Shown one piece after another: positions 48,371 to 57,702 of a DNA stretch of 64,000 nt. Position 1 is the first letter of the stretch. Every line of letters begins with the position of its first letter. The notes beneath the pieces are model-generated. The model ran no database searches, had not been told where the DNA came from, and was given only the letters and a program-made list of their open reading frames with translations. Source of the DNA: Glaciecola amylolytica (GTDB taxonomy: Bacteria > Bacteroidota > Bacteroidia > Flavobacteriales_D > Crocinitomicaceae); assembly GCA_003856375.1 (NCBI GenBank), contig CP034120.1:682001-746000 (forward strand). The letters are read 5' to 3'. The translations under genes and the position numbers were made by a program.

Positions 48371-48835
48371 TTACTTTTTATTGTAGAAAATTTCAAATTG
48401 GTCGGCAGATATTTCTTTTGATTTATGGATTAATTCCGAAAGGATCTGCTCAAAATTAGCATGCAGACTCGGATCGAGCAATCCCATAAAGTAGTCATTT
48501 GTTTCTTTGATTCCGTTTTCGATTTCATCAATCCACGGTTCCGCTTTCGGGGTAATATTCAGCATATGCTGTCTGCGGTCTTTCGGGTTTGTTTTTCGTT
48601 CGATGAATCCGTCGGCCGCCAAAGCATCCAGGATTCTCACCAATGAAACCTTGTCAGTCAGAATGTGATCTGCAAGTTCCTGCTGACTGATATTGCCGTT
48701 GTTTTTCCCGATTACATACAAAGGATAATAATAGCGTTCAACCGGCGTATGCGACATTCTGTCTGCCAGCTTACCGATGTATTGTTTGGTTAGAAAACTA
48801 AAAGCTCTCCCCAAAGGCCATTCATTTTGAGTCAT
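48371..48835 (-). CDS. MarR-family transcriptional regulator
   Basis: The product is 154 residues with a winged helix. QQELADHILTDKVSLVRILD is the recognition region and ERKTNPKDRRQHMLNITPKA is the MarR wing. It heads the efflux operon and probably represses it until a small ligand binds. The divergent kinase gene starts about 125 bases away, so its promoter region is shared with the operon. Confidence 0.93.
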   Translation of the reverse strand: MTQNEWPLGRAFSFLTKQYIGKLADRMSHTPVERYYYPLYVIGKNNGNISQQELADHILTDKVSLVRILDALAADGFIERKTNPKDRRQHMLNITPKAEPWIDEIENGIKETNDYFMGLLDPSLHANFEQILSELIHKSKEISADQFEIFYNKK

Positions 48836-48923
48836 ATACCAAGAATAGTTTATAAAGCTAACTATTAAAGATGTTAACTAGTTCTGTTTTAACTAAAAAA
48901 TGACCGAAATAACCGGATTCTGT

Positions 48924-48931
48924 TAAATTTG
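48924..48931 (+). promoter_or_regulatory. Candidate -7 box for kinase copy 1
   Basis: TAAATTTG matches the Bacteroidota TAnnTTTG element; the surrounding 30 bases are almost the same as upstream of copy 2. With transcription starting about 6 bases later, the TTG at 48962 is the first well placed start codon. No clear TTTG -33 element was found. Confidence 0.45.
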
Positions 48932-48961
48932 CCACTAAAACGAATTTCATACATTCTCAGT

Positions 48962-51871
48962 TTGGTTAAATACATTTTATGGGGACTCTTTCTTGTCAGA
49001 ATTGCTGCAATAGTATCTGCACAAACAAACCGTATTTCATGGGAATACAATTATGACCACTTTGGGATAAAAAGTGGTCTGCCAAGTTCTGAGTCGTATC
49101 AGGTTCATCAGGATCAATCAGGTTTGTTGTGGGTATTGACAGATCGGGGAGTTGTGAGGTATGACGGGTTTGAGTTTCAAAAATACACGATCGAAAACGG
49201 ATTGTGCGACAATGTTAATTTCAGAATTTCAGAAGATTCAAACGGAGGTGTCTGGTTTTTGGGATACAACGGCTTGCTGAGTGTTTTCAAAGACGGGAAA
49301 ATGCAGGCTTACAAGTACAATCATCTGCTAAAGAAAACTTTTTCTGTTGCTCAGAATGCACATATTTCATTTTGTGTGCTGAAAGATCATTCTCTGATCT
49401 ATAGCTTATATGGTAAAAGGATGATGATTCGCATCAGTGAAAATGGTAAAATAGAACGATTGTCTGACAAGTTTCCTACGACAACAGGTTTTTATGAATT
49501 CGGAGATGAACTGGTGTATTTCAATAGAAGTAAAACATCTCATCTCGATAACATGTTTTTCATCCGGAATCAGAAACGGTTTTTTGCAGGAAAAGTACAT
49601 AATAACGGAGTGTGCAGGGCAAAAAAGCACAAAGGATATAGTTTCATAATGACCGATCTGAAATTGTACTTGAATGATCAGCAGCAATTCAAGCTCTTAT
49701 CAGGTGATCTGGAAGTCATTTCATTGGATGCAGACAAGGAGTTTTTATATGTCGGATTTTACAAAGCAGGTATGAAGAAGTACCGTTTTGATCCTCAAAC
49801 CAAGTCACTCATTTTTGTTCAGCATTACCTACCGGATTATTCGGTAACATCCACATTTAAAGATTTAAATAATACCTTATGGATTACGACCCTTGAAAAA
49901 GGATTGTTTTCAATTTCTGATGAAGCATTCAGGCAATTGGCAATTAATGAAAAGATTTTGTCCGAAGAGGTGCGTTTTATCTACGGAAATAAAAAGAAAG
50001 TTGTGATTGCTCATTATGTTGGTAAATGGCAGCAGTTGTACCCTCCGTATTTATGCAAAGATGTCGGGAAGATCTTTCGCCGCTTCAATTTGCTGCCAGT
50101 AAACGACGGATTTGCATTTCAGAAGAATGTTGTGGATTGGAGTGATTGGAGAGATGTGGATTGGAGCGACTGGAAAGATGTAGATGCTACTTATGCTTCC
50201 AATCCGAATTATGTAAACGGTTCTTTTGTTGTGGGAATTAATTTCTTTGCGACTGAAATTATTGAGGTGAATGGGAAGGAAGAGTATCGGATTGATCTGA
50301 AACCAGCACGTGAGTATAATCTTTCCAGAGCTTATGTTTGGTTCCACGTGATGGAGCACAAAAAAGTATTTATTGTGTATGACAGCGGACTAATGGTTTT
50401 TGATATTAAAAATTCAAAGACATCCGGAAAATACAGACCCGTTTTAAATAAGGCGGTTAAAAAGTTGAAGTACAATCCGTTCTGGGGCTTAATAGCGATA
50501 TCTGATACTGAAGGGCTTTTCAGGATCGATATGAATAAAGAAACAGCTTCGGTATTTGCTTCGAATCTGAACCTGGGAAAACAGCTTTTGAATATGTTCT
50601 TTGACGAGAAAAACCGCCTGTGGGTGGTGAGTGAAAGAGGGCTGTTTCTGCTTGCAAAGAAAAATAATCAAGTTGTTTGTCAGAAGTTTATCAATAAAAA
50701 ACTGTTATCCAGTGCGGAAGTAACGGATTTGTATGCTTATAACGATGTGCTTTATCTGGCAACCAAATTCGGGGTACAGAAAATAGATGTTTCGAGGGTG
50801 AAAAAAGAGTCAAAGGAATGTCCTGTTAAAATCTTCTCCATTCGCACGTTTTCCAATAACAAAGAACTGGATCAAACTGAAAAGATTCCCGCAAATACTG
50901 ATCTGATCAAAATAAACCTGCTGAACAAAAACCTGGATAGAAATGCAACATACAAGTATCGTTTTGGAAAGGATCAGACCTGGATCAAGTCGGATAAGGG
51001 AGAAATCATTCTGAACAATCCGTCGGCTGGAAAGTATGATCTGGAGCTTACGTATTTAAATGCATTAGGAACGTGGTCGAAACCGGTACAAATAGCTGCC
51101 TTCGAAGTGGAAAAAAATATTTTCCTCCGATGGTATTTTATCCTGTTCTATGTTGCATCTGTGATGATTCTGTTTTACATCGTTTTAAAACTCTCGATTC
51201 AATATGTGAATAAGAAAAATTACATTTTTAACCGGATGATAGAACTGGAACAAATGGCTTTATCAGCGCAGATGAATCCGCATTTTATTTTCAATTCATT
51301 GAATTCAATTCATAGTTTCCTGCTGTATGAAGAAAATGAGAACGCAGAAAGATACCTCATCCGGTTTTCTAAATTAATCCGGCAGACGCTTTCCAATTCG
51401 AGGATGTCTTATATCACGGTGGAAGAGGAATACGAAATGTTGAAGAACTACATTCTTTTGGAACAGATGCGTTTCAAAAGCACATTTACTTTTGAAATTG
51501 ATTGTGATTTAAAACGTTTGCCTTTTCATCCGTTTATTCCTCCGATGCTGATTCAGCCTTATGTGGAAAATGCAATTATTCACGGATTGATCAAGCGGGA
51601 AGAAGGCGCAAAGTTGTTCCTGAAATTTTATATGGAAGATCAATTATTGCATGTTTTGATCGAAGATAACGGAATCGGGTATTCAGAATCAATGAAGCGT
51701 CAGCGGGATACCGGACATAAATCCTATGGAACACAAATCACGGAAGAACGTTTGAAATCCTTAAAAGGAAAAAATAAGGAAGGTTATAGTGTTACAATCA
51801 GCAATGTGGATGATTCAAACCCTGAATTTCCGGGAACCCGTGTAATTCTGACAATTCCAATTCCGAATTAA
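48962..51871 (+). CDS. LytS-type sensor histidine kinase with two-component propeller, copy 1
   Basis: The product is about 969 residues from the TTG at 48962. No ATG lies in frame near the start; this TTG gives a good signal peptide (VKYILWGLFLVRIAAIVSAQ) and is conserved in copy 2. A periplasmic sensor of two-component-propeller blades follows (LPSSESYQVHQDQSGLLWVL; TSTFKDLNNTLWITTLEKGL), then a Y_Y_Y domain (TYKYRFGKDQTWIKSDKGE), one membrane helix (~720-745) and a His_kinase/HATPase_c module. H774 in QMNPHFIFNSLNS is the phospho-acceptor; IEDNGIGYS binds ATP. A 24-base unit (WSDW-type) is repeated twice at ~50138-50185. It likely signals to a LytTR regulator. Confidence 0.88.
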   Translation: MVKYILWGLFLVRIAAIVSAQTNRISWEYNYDHFGIKSGLPSSESYQVHQDQSGLLWVLTDRGVVRYDGFEFQKYTIENGLCDNVNFRISEDSNGGVWFLGYNGLLSVFKDGKMQAYKYNHLLKKTFSVAQNAHISFCVLKDHSLIYSLYGKRMMIRISENGKIERLSDKFPTTTGFYEFGDELVYFNRSKTSHLDNMFFIRNQKRFFAGKVHNNGVCRAKKHKGYSFIMTDLKLYLNDQQQFKLLSGDLEVISLDADKEFLYVGFYKAGMKKYRFDPQTKSLIFVQHYLPDYSVTSTFKDLNNTLWITTLEKGLFSISDEAFRQLAINEKILSEEVRFIYGNKKKVVIAHYVGKWQQLYPPYLCKDVGKIFRRFNLLPVNDGFAFQKNVVDWSDWRDVDWSDWKDVDATYASNPNYVNGSFVVGINFFATEIIEVNGKEEYRIDLKPAREYNLSRAYVWFHVMEHKKVFIVYDSGLMVFDIKNSKTSGKYRPVLNKAVKKLKYNPFWGLIAISDTEGLFRIDMNKETASVFASNLNLGKQLLNMFFDEKNRLWVVSERGLFLLAKKNNQVVCQKFINKKLLSSAEVTDLYAYNDVLYLATKFGVQKIDVSRVKKESKECPVKIFSIRTFSNNKELDQTEKIPANTDLIKINLLNKNLDRNATYKYRFGKDQTWIKSDKGEIILNNPSAGKYDLELTYLNALGTWSKPVQIAAFEVEKNIFLRWYFILFYVASVMILFYIVLKLSIQYVNKKNYIFNRMIELEQMALSAQMNPHFIFNSLNSIHSFLLYEENENAERYLIRFSKLIRQTLSNSRMSYITVEEEYEMLKNYILLEQMRFKSTFTFEIDCDLKRLPFHPFIPPMLIQPYVENAIIHGLIKREEGAKLFLKFYMEDQLLHVLIEDNGIGYSESMKRQRDTGHKSYGTQITEERLKSLKGKNKEGYSVTISNVDDSNPEFPGTRVILTIPIPN

Positions 51872-51920
51872 TTGATAATTAATCGGACAAAATTGAAGAG
51901 GCTTTTTTTGACTTTTCAAT

Positions 51921-51968
51921 TTACCCGTGCATCGTTTCCGATTTTCCATTAAAGAAGCTTCGAATTCC
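51921..51968 (-). pseudogene. Remnant of the 3' end of the miaE-like gene
   Basis: The 48 bases after kinase copy 1 match the last part of the miaE-like gene at 55067-55124, apart from a 10-base deletion. The same stretch lies after kinase copy 2 as the true end of that gene. It shows the duplication once included the neighbour's 3' end. Confidence 0.8.
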
Positions 51969-52064
51969 TTGAAAGCCATTTACCTGGAAAAGTAAAGGCG
52001 AACGATTAAAGATGTTAGCTGGTTCTGTTTTAATTGAGAACTGACCGAAATAACCGGATTCTGT

Positions 52065-52072
52065 TAAATTTG
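52065..52072 (+). promoter_or_regulatory. Candidate -7 box for kinase copy 2
   Basis: TAAATTTG lies in the same setting as in copy 1 (GGATTCTGTTAAATTTGCCA), 31 bases before the likely TTG start at 52103. Its conservation through the duplication supports a promoter. Confidence 0.45.
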
Positions 52073-52102
52073 CCACTGAAACGTATTTCATACACTCTCA
52101 GT

Positions 52103-54991
52103 TTGAATAAGAACATTTTATGGACTCTCATTTTTGTCGGAATCGCTGCGACAATATCTGCACAAGTAAATCGTATTTCGTGGGAATACAACTATGATCA
52201 TTTTGGTATAAAAAATGGTTTGCCAAGTTCTGAGACCTATCAGATTCATCAGGATAAATCAGGTTTGTTGTGGATTCTGACCGATCGGGGAGTAGTGAAG
52301 TACGACGGGTTTGAATTTCAAAAATATACCACTGAGAACGGATTGTGTGATAACGTCAATTTCAGAGTTGTTGAAGATGAAAACGGCGGAATTTGGTTCG
52401 TCGGATTTAACGGTTTGCTAAGTGTTTTCAAAGATGGGAAAATGCAGGCTTATAAATACAATCACGTGCTCCGAAAAGCCATTGTCCTTAGTAGTAATAC
52501 CAACATTTCAATTCACGTAAATAAAGACAACTCTGTTGTTTATTGTGTTTTCAGGAAGAAGATCATTTCAGTTAGTAAAGATGGAAAGGTCAAAGACCTG
52601 GCTAAAGGAGTCGTAAATATCGGGTGTTTTCTTGAATTCGGAAATGATATCCTATGCTTACAGAAACAATCACGTAGCGGAATTATAGCGAACTACTATT
52701 TCCGGAATAAGAAGCTGGTTTTTGCCGGAAATTTATTGCTTTCCGGTACAACAAGATTAAAGAAGCATAAAAACTTTTGCTTTGTGATGTCCGACTACAA
52801 ATTGTATTTGAATGATGGTGAAAAGTTTAAACCGCTTGTGGTGGATCACCAAGTTATTTCATTGGATTCGGACAAGCAGTTTTTATATGTGGGGATGTAT
52901 AAAAACGGGATGAATAAATACCGGTTCGATCCGAAAACAAAAGAACTTGCTTTGGTCCGGCATTATTTACCGGGTTGTTCTGTCAGTTCAACCTATAAGG
53001 ATTCAAATGGTACTTTATGGATAACCACGCTGGAAAAAGGTCTTTTTGCCATTTATGATGAAGCATTTAAGCAATTGGCCATTAATGGAAAAAACTTATC
53101 GGAAGAAGTCCGGTTTATTAATGGAAACAAACAAAAGGTAGTCGTAACGCATTATGTGGGTAAATGGCAGCAGTTGTATCCGCCGTTTTTGTGTAAAGAC
53201 GCCGGGAAGATTGTTTATAGGTATAATTTGCTGCCGGTAGGTGATGGATTTTTATTTCGGAAAGACATTGTTGATTGGAGTGATTGGAAAGATGTAAATG
53301 CAACCAGCATTGTAAACCCGATTTACGCCAATGATTCGTGCGTTTTTGGAATTTTAAATAATACGACTAAGGATCGGATTGTAAAAATGACAAAATCGTC
53401 CCTGTTTGTTTATAAAATCAAACATCTTCAAACTTCAAAGTTGATTGGTTCCTATCTTTCATTCCATTTCGATTCAAGTAAAAAAGTGTTTGTTTTGTTT
53501 CATGAGGGAGTTTTTGTGTTTGATGTCGAAGGTCCAAACATTGCGAATAATTACAGAACTGTTTTAAGGAAAAGAATCAATGAGATAAAGTATAACAAAG
53601 CTTGGGGATTGATCGCGTATTCGGGTTTCGAAGGACTCTTTCAAATTAATATGAAAGAAGAGAAGTATGCGAAATTTGCCCCCGGAATAAATATCGGCAC
53701 ACAAATTTCAAGTGTTTTTTTTGATGAAAAGAACCAGCTCTGGATTGCGAGTGAAAAAGGGATATTTGTGCTGGTAAAGAAAGAGGGAAAAATTACCGTG
53801 AAATCTTTCCTGAACAAGAAATTGTTGTCTAGCTCCGAGATAATGAGTTTGTATGCTTATAAGGATGTACTTTATCTGGCAACCAAATTCGGGGTTCAGA
53901 AGATAAACTTCCGGGAGATTAAAAAAGAAAAATTTGATTGCCCGCTTTCCGTTTTTTCGATCAGGGCATTTGCTAAGAACGAAGAGATACCGGGAGATAA
54001 AGTATTCTCAGCAAATACTGATCTGATTAAAATTCGCCTTTCAAACAAATACCTGAGCAAGTACCGGGTTTACAGGTATCGTTTTGGAAAAGATCAAACC
54101 TGGATCAAGTCGGATAAAGGAGAAATCATTCTGAATAATCCGACAGATAGAAAGTACGACCTGGAGATTTCGTATTTGGATAACTTTGATTCCTGGACAA
54201 AGCCGGTTCATATAGCTGGTTTTGAAGTGGTCAGGAACGTGTTTCTACGTTGGTACTTTATGGTGGTTTATGCTTTGATCGTTATCATTTTATTTTACAT
54301 CATTTTGAAACTTTCCATTCGATACGTCAATAAAAAGAACTACATCCTGAACCGGATGATTGAATTGGAGCAGATGGCCTTATCGGCACAAATGAATCCG
54401 CATTTTATTTTCAATTCATTGAATTCGATTCACAGTTTTTTATTGTTTGAAGAAAATGAAAATGCAGAAAAATACCTGATCCGGTTTTCTAAATTAATCC
54501 GGCAGACTTTGGGTAACTCAAGAAAGCAATACATTACCCTGGAAGAAGAGTGTGAAATGTTGAAGAACTACATTCTTTTGGAACAGATGCGTTTCAAAAG
54601 CACATTTACTTTTGAAATTGATTGTGATTTAAAACGTTTGCCTTTTCATCCGTTTATTCCTCCGATGCTGATTCAGCCTTATGTGGAAAATGCAATTATT
54701 CACGGATTGATTAAACGGGAAGAAGGCGCAAAGTTGTTCCTGAAATTTTATATGGAAGATCAATTATTGCATGTTTTGATCGAAGATAACGGAATCGGGT
54801 ATTCAGAATCAATGAAGCGTCAGCGGGATACCGGACATAAATCCTATGGAACACAAATCACGGAAGAACGTTTGAAATCCTTAAAAGGAAAAAATAAAGA
54901 AGGTTATAGTGTTACAATCAGCAATGTGGATGATTCAAACCCTGAATTTCCGGGAACCCGTGTAATTCTGACAATTCCAATTCCGAATTAA
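52103..54991 (+). CDS. LytS-type sensor histidine kinase with two-component propeller, copy 2
   Basis: The product is about 962 residues from the TTG at 52103 (signal peptide ending IAATISAQ). The order is the same as in copy 1: propeller sensor, Y_Y_Y domain, one membrane helix, His_kinase with H767 in QMNPHFIFNSLNS, and an ATPase domain ending IPIPN. The sensor half has diverged clearly from copy 1, while the last ~145 residues, from EMLKNYILLEQMRF to the end, are identical. It has one WSDW unit where copy 1 has two. The two kinases could sense different signals and share a downstream regulator. Confidence 0.88.
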   Translation: MNKNILWTLIFVGIAATISAQVNRISWEYNYDHFGIKNGLPSSETYQIHQDKSGLLWILTDRGVVKYDGFEFQKYTTENGLCDNVNFRVVEDENGGIWFVGFNGLLSVFKDGKMQAYKYNHVLRKAIVLSSNTNISIHVNKDNSVVYCVFRKKIISVSKDGKVKDLAKGVVNIGCFLEFGNDILCLQKQSRSGIIANYYFRNKKLVFAGNLLLSGTTRLKKHKNFCFVMSDYKLYLNDGEKFKPLVVDHQVISLDSDKQFLYVGMYKNGMNKYRFDPKTKELALVRHYLPGCSVSSTYKDSNGTLWITTLEKGLFAIYDEAFKQLAINGKNLSEEVRFINGNKQKVVVTHYVGKWQQLYPPFLCKDAGKIVYRYNLLPVGDGFLFRKDIVDWSDWKDVNATSIVNPIYANDSCVFGILNNTTKDRIVKMTKSSLFVYKIKHLQTSKLIGSYLSFHFDSSKKVFVLFHEGVFVFDVEGPNIANNYRTVLRKRINEIKYNKAWGLIAYSGFEGLFQINMKEEKYAKFAPGINIGTQISSVFFDEKNQLWIASEKGIFVLVKKEGKITVKSFLNKKLLSSSEIMSLYAYKDVLYLATKFGVQKINFREIKKEKFDCPLSVFSIRAFAKNEEIPGDKVFSANTDLIKIRLSNKYLSKYRVYRYRFGKDQTWIKSDKGEIILNNPTDRKYDLEISYLDNFDSWTKPVHIAGFEVVRNVFLRWYFMVVYALIVIILFYIILKLSIRYVNKKNYILNRMIELEQMALSAQMNPHFIFNSLNSIHSFLLFEENENAEKYLIRFSKLIRQTLGNSRKQYITLEEECEMLKNYILLEQMRFKSTFTFEIDCDLKRLPFHPFIPPMLIQPYVENAIIHGLIKREEGAKLFLKFYMEDQLLHVLIEDNGIGYSESMKRQRDTGHKSYGTQITEERLKSLKGKNKEGYSVTISNVDDSNPEFPGTRVILTIPIPN

Positions 54992-55066
54992 TTGATAATT
55001 AATCGGACAAAATCGAAGAGGCTTTTTTTGACTTTTCAATTTTACATTTTCACTTGTCAGTTCAAT

Positions 55067-55657
55067 TTACCCGTGCATCGTTTCCGATTTTCCGTATTTA
55101 TCCATTAAAGAAGCTTCGAATTCCAAAAACTTTTTCCAGCGCGCATCTACATCAATTCCGTCTCCGTATTTGCGTGCGAAATTCAGGAAAACAATGTAAT
55201 GACGTGCTTCGCTTTCCATCAGACTGCGGTAAAAAACACGCAGATCTTCGTCGTTGATTTCTTCTGAAAGGATTTTGAAACGTTCACAGCTTCTTGCTTC
55301 GATCATGGCCGCAAACAGCAATTGGTTTACCATGTGCGATTTTTTCGGATTTCCGGAGTGAGTGACTTTGAGAAAATCCAACAGATCGTGAACATATGGA
55401 TCCTTGCGTTCGAATCCGAGTTGGTATCCGCGTTCCAGAATTTTGTCGTGAACCATTCCAAAATGCTCCATTTCTTCCTGACAAATTTCAATCATGGCTT
55501 TGACCATGTCGGGATATTGCGGATACTGAACAATGATAGAAATGGCATTACTTGCTGCTTTTTGTTCGCAGAAAGCATGATCCGTCAATATTTCCTCGAT
55601 GTTTTTCTCTACAATATTTACCCAACGCGGGTCAGTCGGCAGTTTTAAACCTAACAT
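55067..55657 (-). CDS. miaE: tRNA-(ms2io6A)-hydroxylase, MiaE-like
   Basis: The product is 196 residues from the ATG at 55657 (MLGLKLPTDPRW); 14 more codons upstream are open but lack family features. It is a ferritin-like four-helix protein whose di-iron ligands can be read as E in CEQKAASN, E-E-x-x-H in QEEMEHFGMVH, E in MIEARSCERF and E-x-x-H in MESEARHY. It hydroxylates the isopentenyl group of modified A37 in some tRNAs. The 3' end is duplicated as a remnant after kinase copy 1. Confidence 0.88.
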   Translation of the reverse strand: MLGLKLPTDPRWVNIVEKNIEEILTDHAFCEQKAASNAISIIVQYPQYPDMVKAMIEICQEEMEHFGMVHDKILERGYQLGFERKDPYVHDLLDFLKVTHSGNPKKSHMVNQLLFAAMIEARSCERFKILSEEINDEDLRVFYRSLMESEARHYIVFLNFARKYGDGIDVDARWKKFLEFEASLMDKYGKSETMHG

Positions 55658-55827
55658 AATTGAAATTTTACGGCAAATTTCGTTATTTCTTGAATTCAAA
55701 TCCTAGTTTTGTTAGAATAATGAAGTAATTATTGTTCCCGCGGATTGCACAGATGTCGCAGATTCATACTTAATCTGCATTCTCTTCGGAAATAATTTTT
55801 ACTCTGACTAATTTAAATAAGTTGAAT

Positions 55828-57459
55828 ATGAGGGGCTTTTTAGTAGTGTTGCTTTGTTTCGGATTATCATCCAATCAGGCTTTTTCCCAAAAGAATACTC
55901 CAAAAGTGGTGGTCGGAATTGTGGTTGACCAAATGTGCTACGATTATTTGTATCGTTTCTATCCTCAATTCGGAAAAGACGGTTTCAAACGCCTGATGGA
56001 CAAAGGAACTCATTTCAGAAATGTGACTTACAATTATGTTCCTACTTATACCGGCCCGGGACACGCTTCGATTTATACGGGAAGCACTCCGAGTAACCAC
56101 GGGATTGTAGCAAATGAATGGCATTACCGTCCTTTTGGAAGAGAAGTGAATTGTGTGGAAGATACTACGGTTTCTACGGTTGGTTCGACAAGTAAGTACG
56201 GAAAATGTTCGCCTTATTTTCTGCGTTCGAATACGATCACGGATCAATTGAAACTCACTTATCCGACTTCAAAAGTAATCGGTGTTTCGATCAAAGACCG
56301 CAGTGCTATTTTGCCTGCCGGACATTTGTCGGACGGTTCTTATTGGTATGATTATGCTACGGGAAATTTCATCACCTCGACTTTCTATAAAAATGAATTG
56401 CCTGCATGGGTGAATCGTTTCAATGACCGGAAACTGGTTTCGAATTATGTCAATCAGCCATGGAATTTGTTGAAGGACTCAGCATCTTATACGTATATCA
56501 AACAGGACAATTCTCCGTATGAAGGATTGGTAGGAGGAAAGACGAGCCCTGTTTTTCCATATGATTTCAGTAAATTATCTCCTGCAGATCAATTGAATGT
56601 ATTTACGATTCTGCCGGCTGCAAATACGTTTCTGACGGATTTTGCCATTCAGGCGCTGACCGATGAAAAACTGGGAACGCATGCCACAACCGATTTCCTG
56701 ACAATCAGTTATTCTACACCGGACATTGCGGGCCACACCTTCGGACCGTATTCATTGGAAATGGAAGACATGTACTTCCGATTGGATCAGGAACTTGCCC
56801 GTTTGTTTCAGACTTTGGATAAACAAATCGGAAAAGGACAGTATGTGGTTTTCCTGACAGCAGATCACGCAGTGGTTCCGGTTCCTCAGTTTTTAGCAGA
56901 TCACAAATTGCCGGGAGGATATCTGTTCCTGAAAGACAAAACGGACAAGTTAAGAGCAAAATGCATTTCGAAATTCGGGAAAGATTACCTGAATACGATT
57001 GAAAACGACAATGTGTATTTGATTGATGAGGTTTTGGGTACTGAAACAGAAACCCAGGTCATTGCTTTTTTCAAGCAGGAGATTTCCCAATGGACAGAAG
57101 TGAAACGTGTTTACACAAAAGAAGAACTTCAATCCAAAACCGCTGAAAACTGGCAGCAAATGGTTGCTTCAGGTTATGATAAGGAACGCAGCGGGGAATT
57201 GATTTTTATTCTTCAACCGGGATTTTTACCGAAAACGGCCGACACACCCAATTCTCATAAAGGCACAAGTCACGGTTCAGCATTCAACTATGACACGCAT
57301 GTTCCGGTATTGTTCTACGGAAAGGAAATTCTTCCGCAGGATGTATTTACGCCTTATGAAATAGTGGATATAACAGCAACTCTGGTTCATGTATTGGATG
57401 TTCAGCGTCCGAATACTGCTGTTGGAAAGCCGATGTTGGAGTTGTTCCGTAAAAAGTAG
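55828..57459 (+). CDS. PafA-type alkaline phosphatase
   Basis: The product is about 543 residues with a signal peptide (VLLCFGLSSNQAFSQ). I use the ATG at 55828; a TTG two codons upstream is also open. VDQMCYDYLYRFYPQF, VPTYTGPGHASIYTGSTPSN (T75 probable nucleophile), SIKDRSAILPAGH, STPDIAGHTFGP, TADHAVVPVPQF and SHGSAFNYDTHVP are the metal- and phosphate-binding motifs of the PafA group. It should release phosphate from monoesters in the periplasm or outside. A hairpin follows. Confidence 0.92.
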   Translation: MRGFLVVLLCFGLSSNQAFSQKNTPKVVVGIVVDQMCYDYLYRFYPQFGKDGFKRLMDKGTHFRNVTYNYVPTYTGPGHASIYTGSTPSNHGIVANEWHYRPFGREVNCVEDTTVSTVGSTSKYGKCSPYFLRSNTITDQLKLTYPTSKVIGVSIKDRSAILPAGHLSDGSYWYDYATGNFITSTFYKNELPAWVNRFNDRKLVSNYVNQPWNLLKDSASYTYIKQDNSPYEGLVGGKTSPVFPYDFSKLSPADQLNVFTILPAANTFLTDFAIQALTDEKLGTHATTDFLTISYSTPDIAGHTFGPYSLEMEDMYFRLDQELARLFQTLDKQIGKGQYVVFLTADHAVVPVPQFLADHKLPGGYLFLKDKTDKLRAKCISKFGKDYLNTIENDNVYLIDEVLGTETETQVIAFFKQEISQWTEVKRVYTKEELQSKTAENWQQMVASGYDKERSGELIFILQPGFLPKTADTPNSHKGTSHGSAFNYDTHVPVLFYGKEILPQDVFTPYEIVDITATLVHVLDVQRPNTAVGKPMLELFRKK

Positions 57460-57488
57460 GCTTTGGCCTCGATTGTAAGCTTGTTTTC

Positions 57489-57547
57489 GACTTCGCTCAG
57501 TTAACTGAAATACAGTGTTCTTTAAGCAGACCGAACGAAGCGAAGTC
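57489..57547 (+). terminator. Candidate terminator after the PafA gene
   Basis: GACTTCGCT and AGCGAAGTC form a 9-bp stem around a 41-base loop and are followed by a T-rich stretch (AAATTTTTTAGTTTTTTT). The motif TTCGACTTCGCTCAG is similar to one at about 24431, and such motifs are dispersed in Bacteroidota genomes. Confidence 0.5.
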
Positions 57548-57702
57548 AAATTTTTTAGTTTTTTTAATGAAAAAAATCATCGAACGCTTGCAAGAATTGA
57601 AATAATCACTAATTTTGTGCACCCAAAAGGGAAGGATTGAACGAAATCCTGATAAATTGAAATAGAATTATAAAAACACTGAGGTGTTTCTTTTATAATA
57701 TG

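Larger units (their letters stand above)
48864..51968. repeat. Tandem duplication unit, copy 1
   Basis: This ~3.1-kb unit holds a kinase gene, its promoter region and the last ~48 bases homologous to the end of the miaE-like gene. Copy 2 lies at 52003-55124. The outer parts begin with ATTAAAGATGTTA(A/G)CT in each copy. Sequence is diverged in the sensor part but nearly identical over 51434-51921 versus 54554-55041 (four differences seen). Confidence 0.85.
52003..55124. repeat. Tandem duplication unit, copy 2
   Basis: The second copy of the ~3.1-kb unit contains the kinase at 52103-54991 and ends inside the intact miaE-like gene. About 25 extra bases lie between the kinase and that gene here but not in copy 1. 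Confidence 0.85.

Noticed and set aside
48929-48961. TTG at 48929 as start of kinase copy 1
   Set aside because: It overlaps the conserved TAAATTTG box and would put 11 extra residues before the signal peptide; TTG at 48962 fits better.
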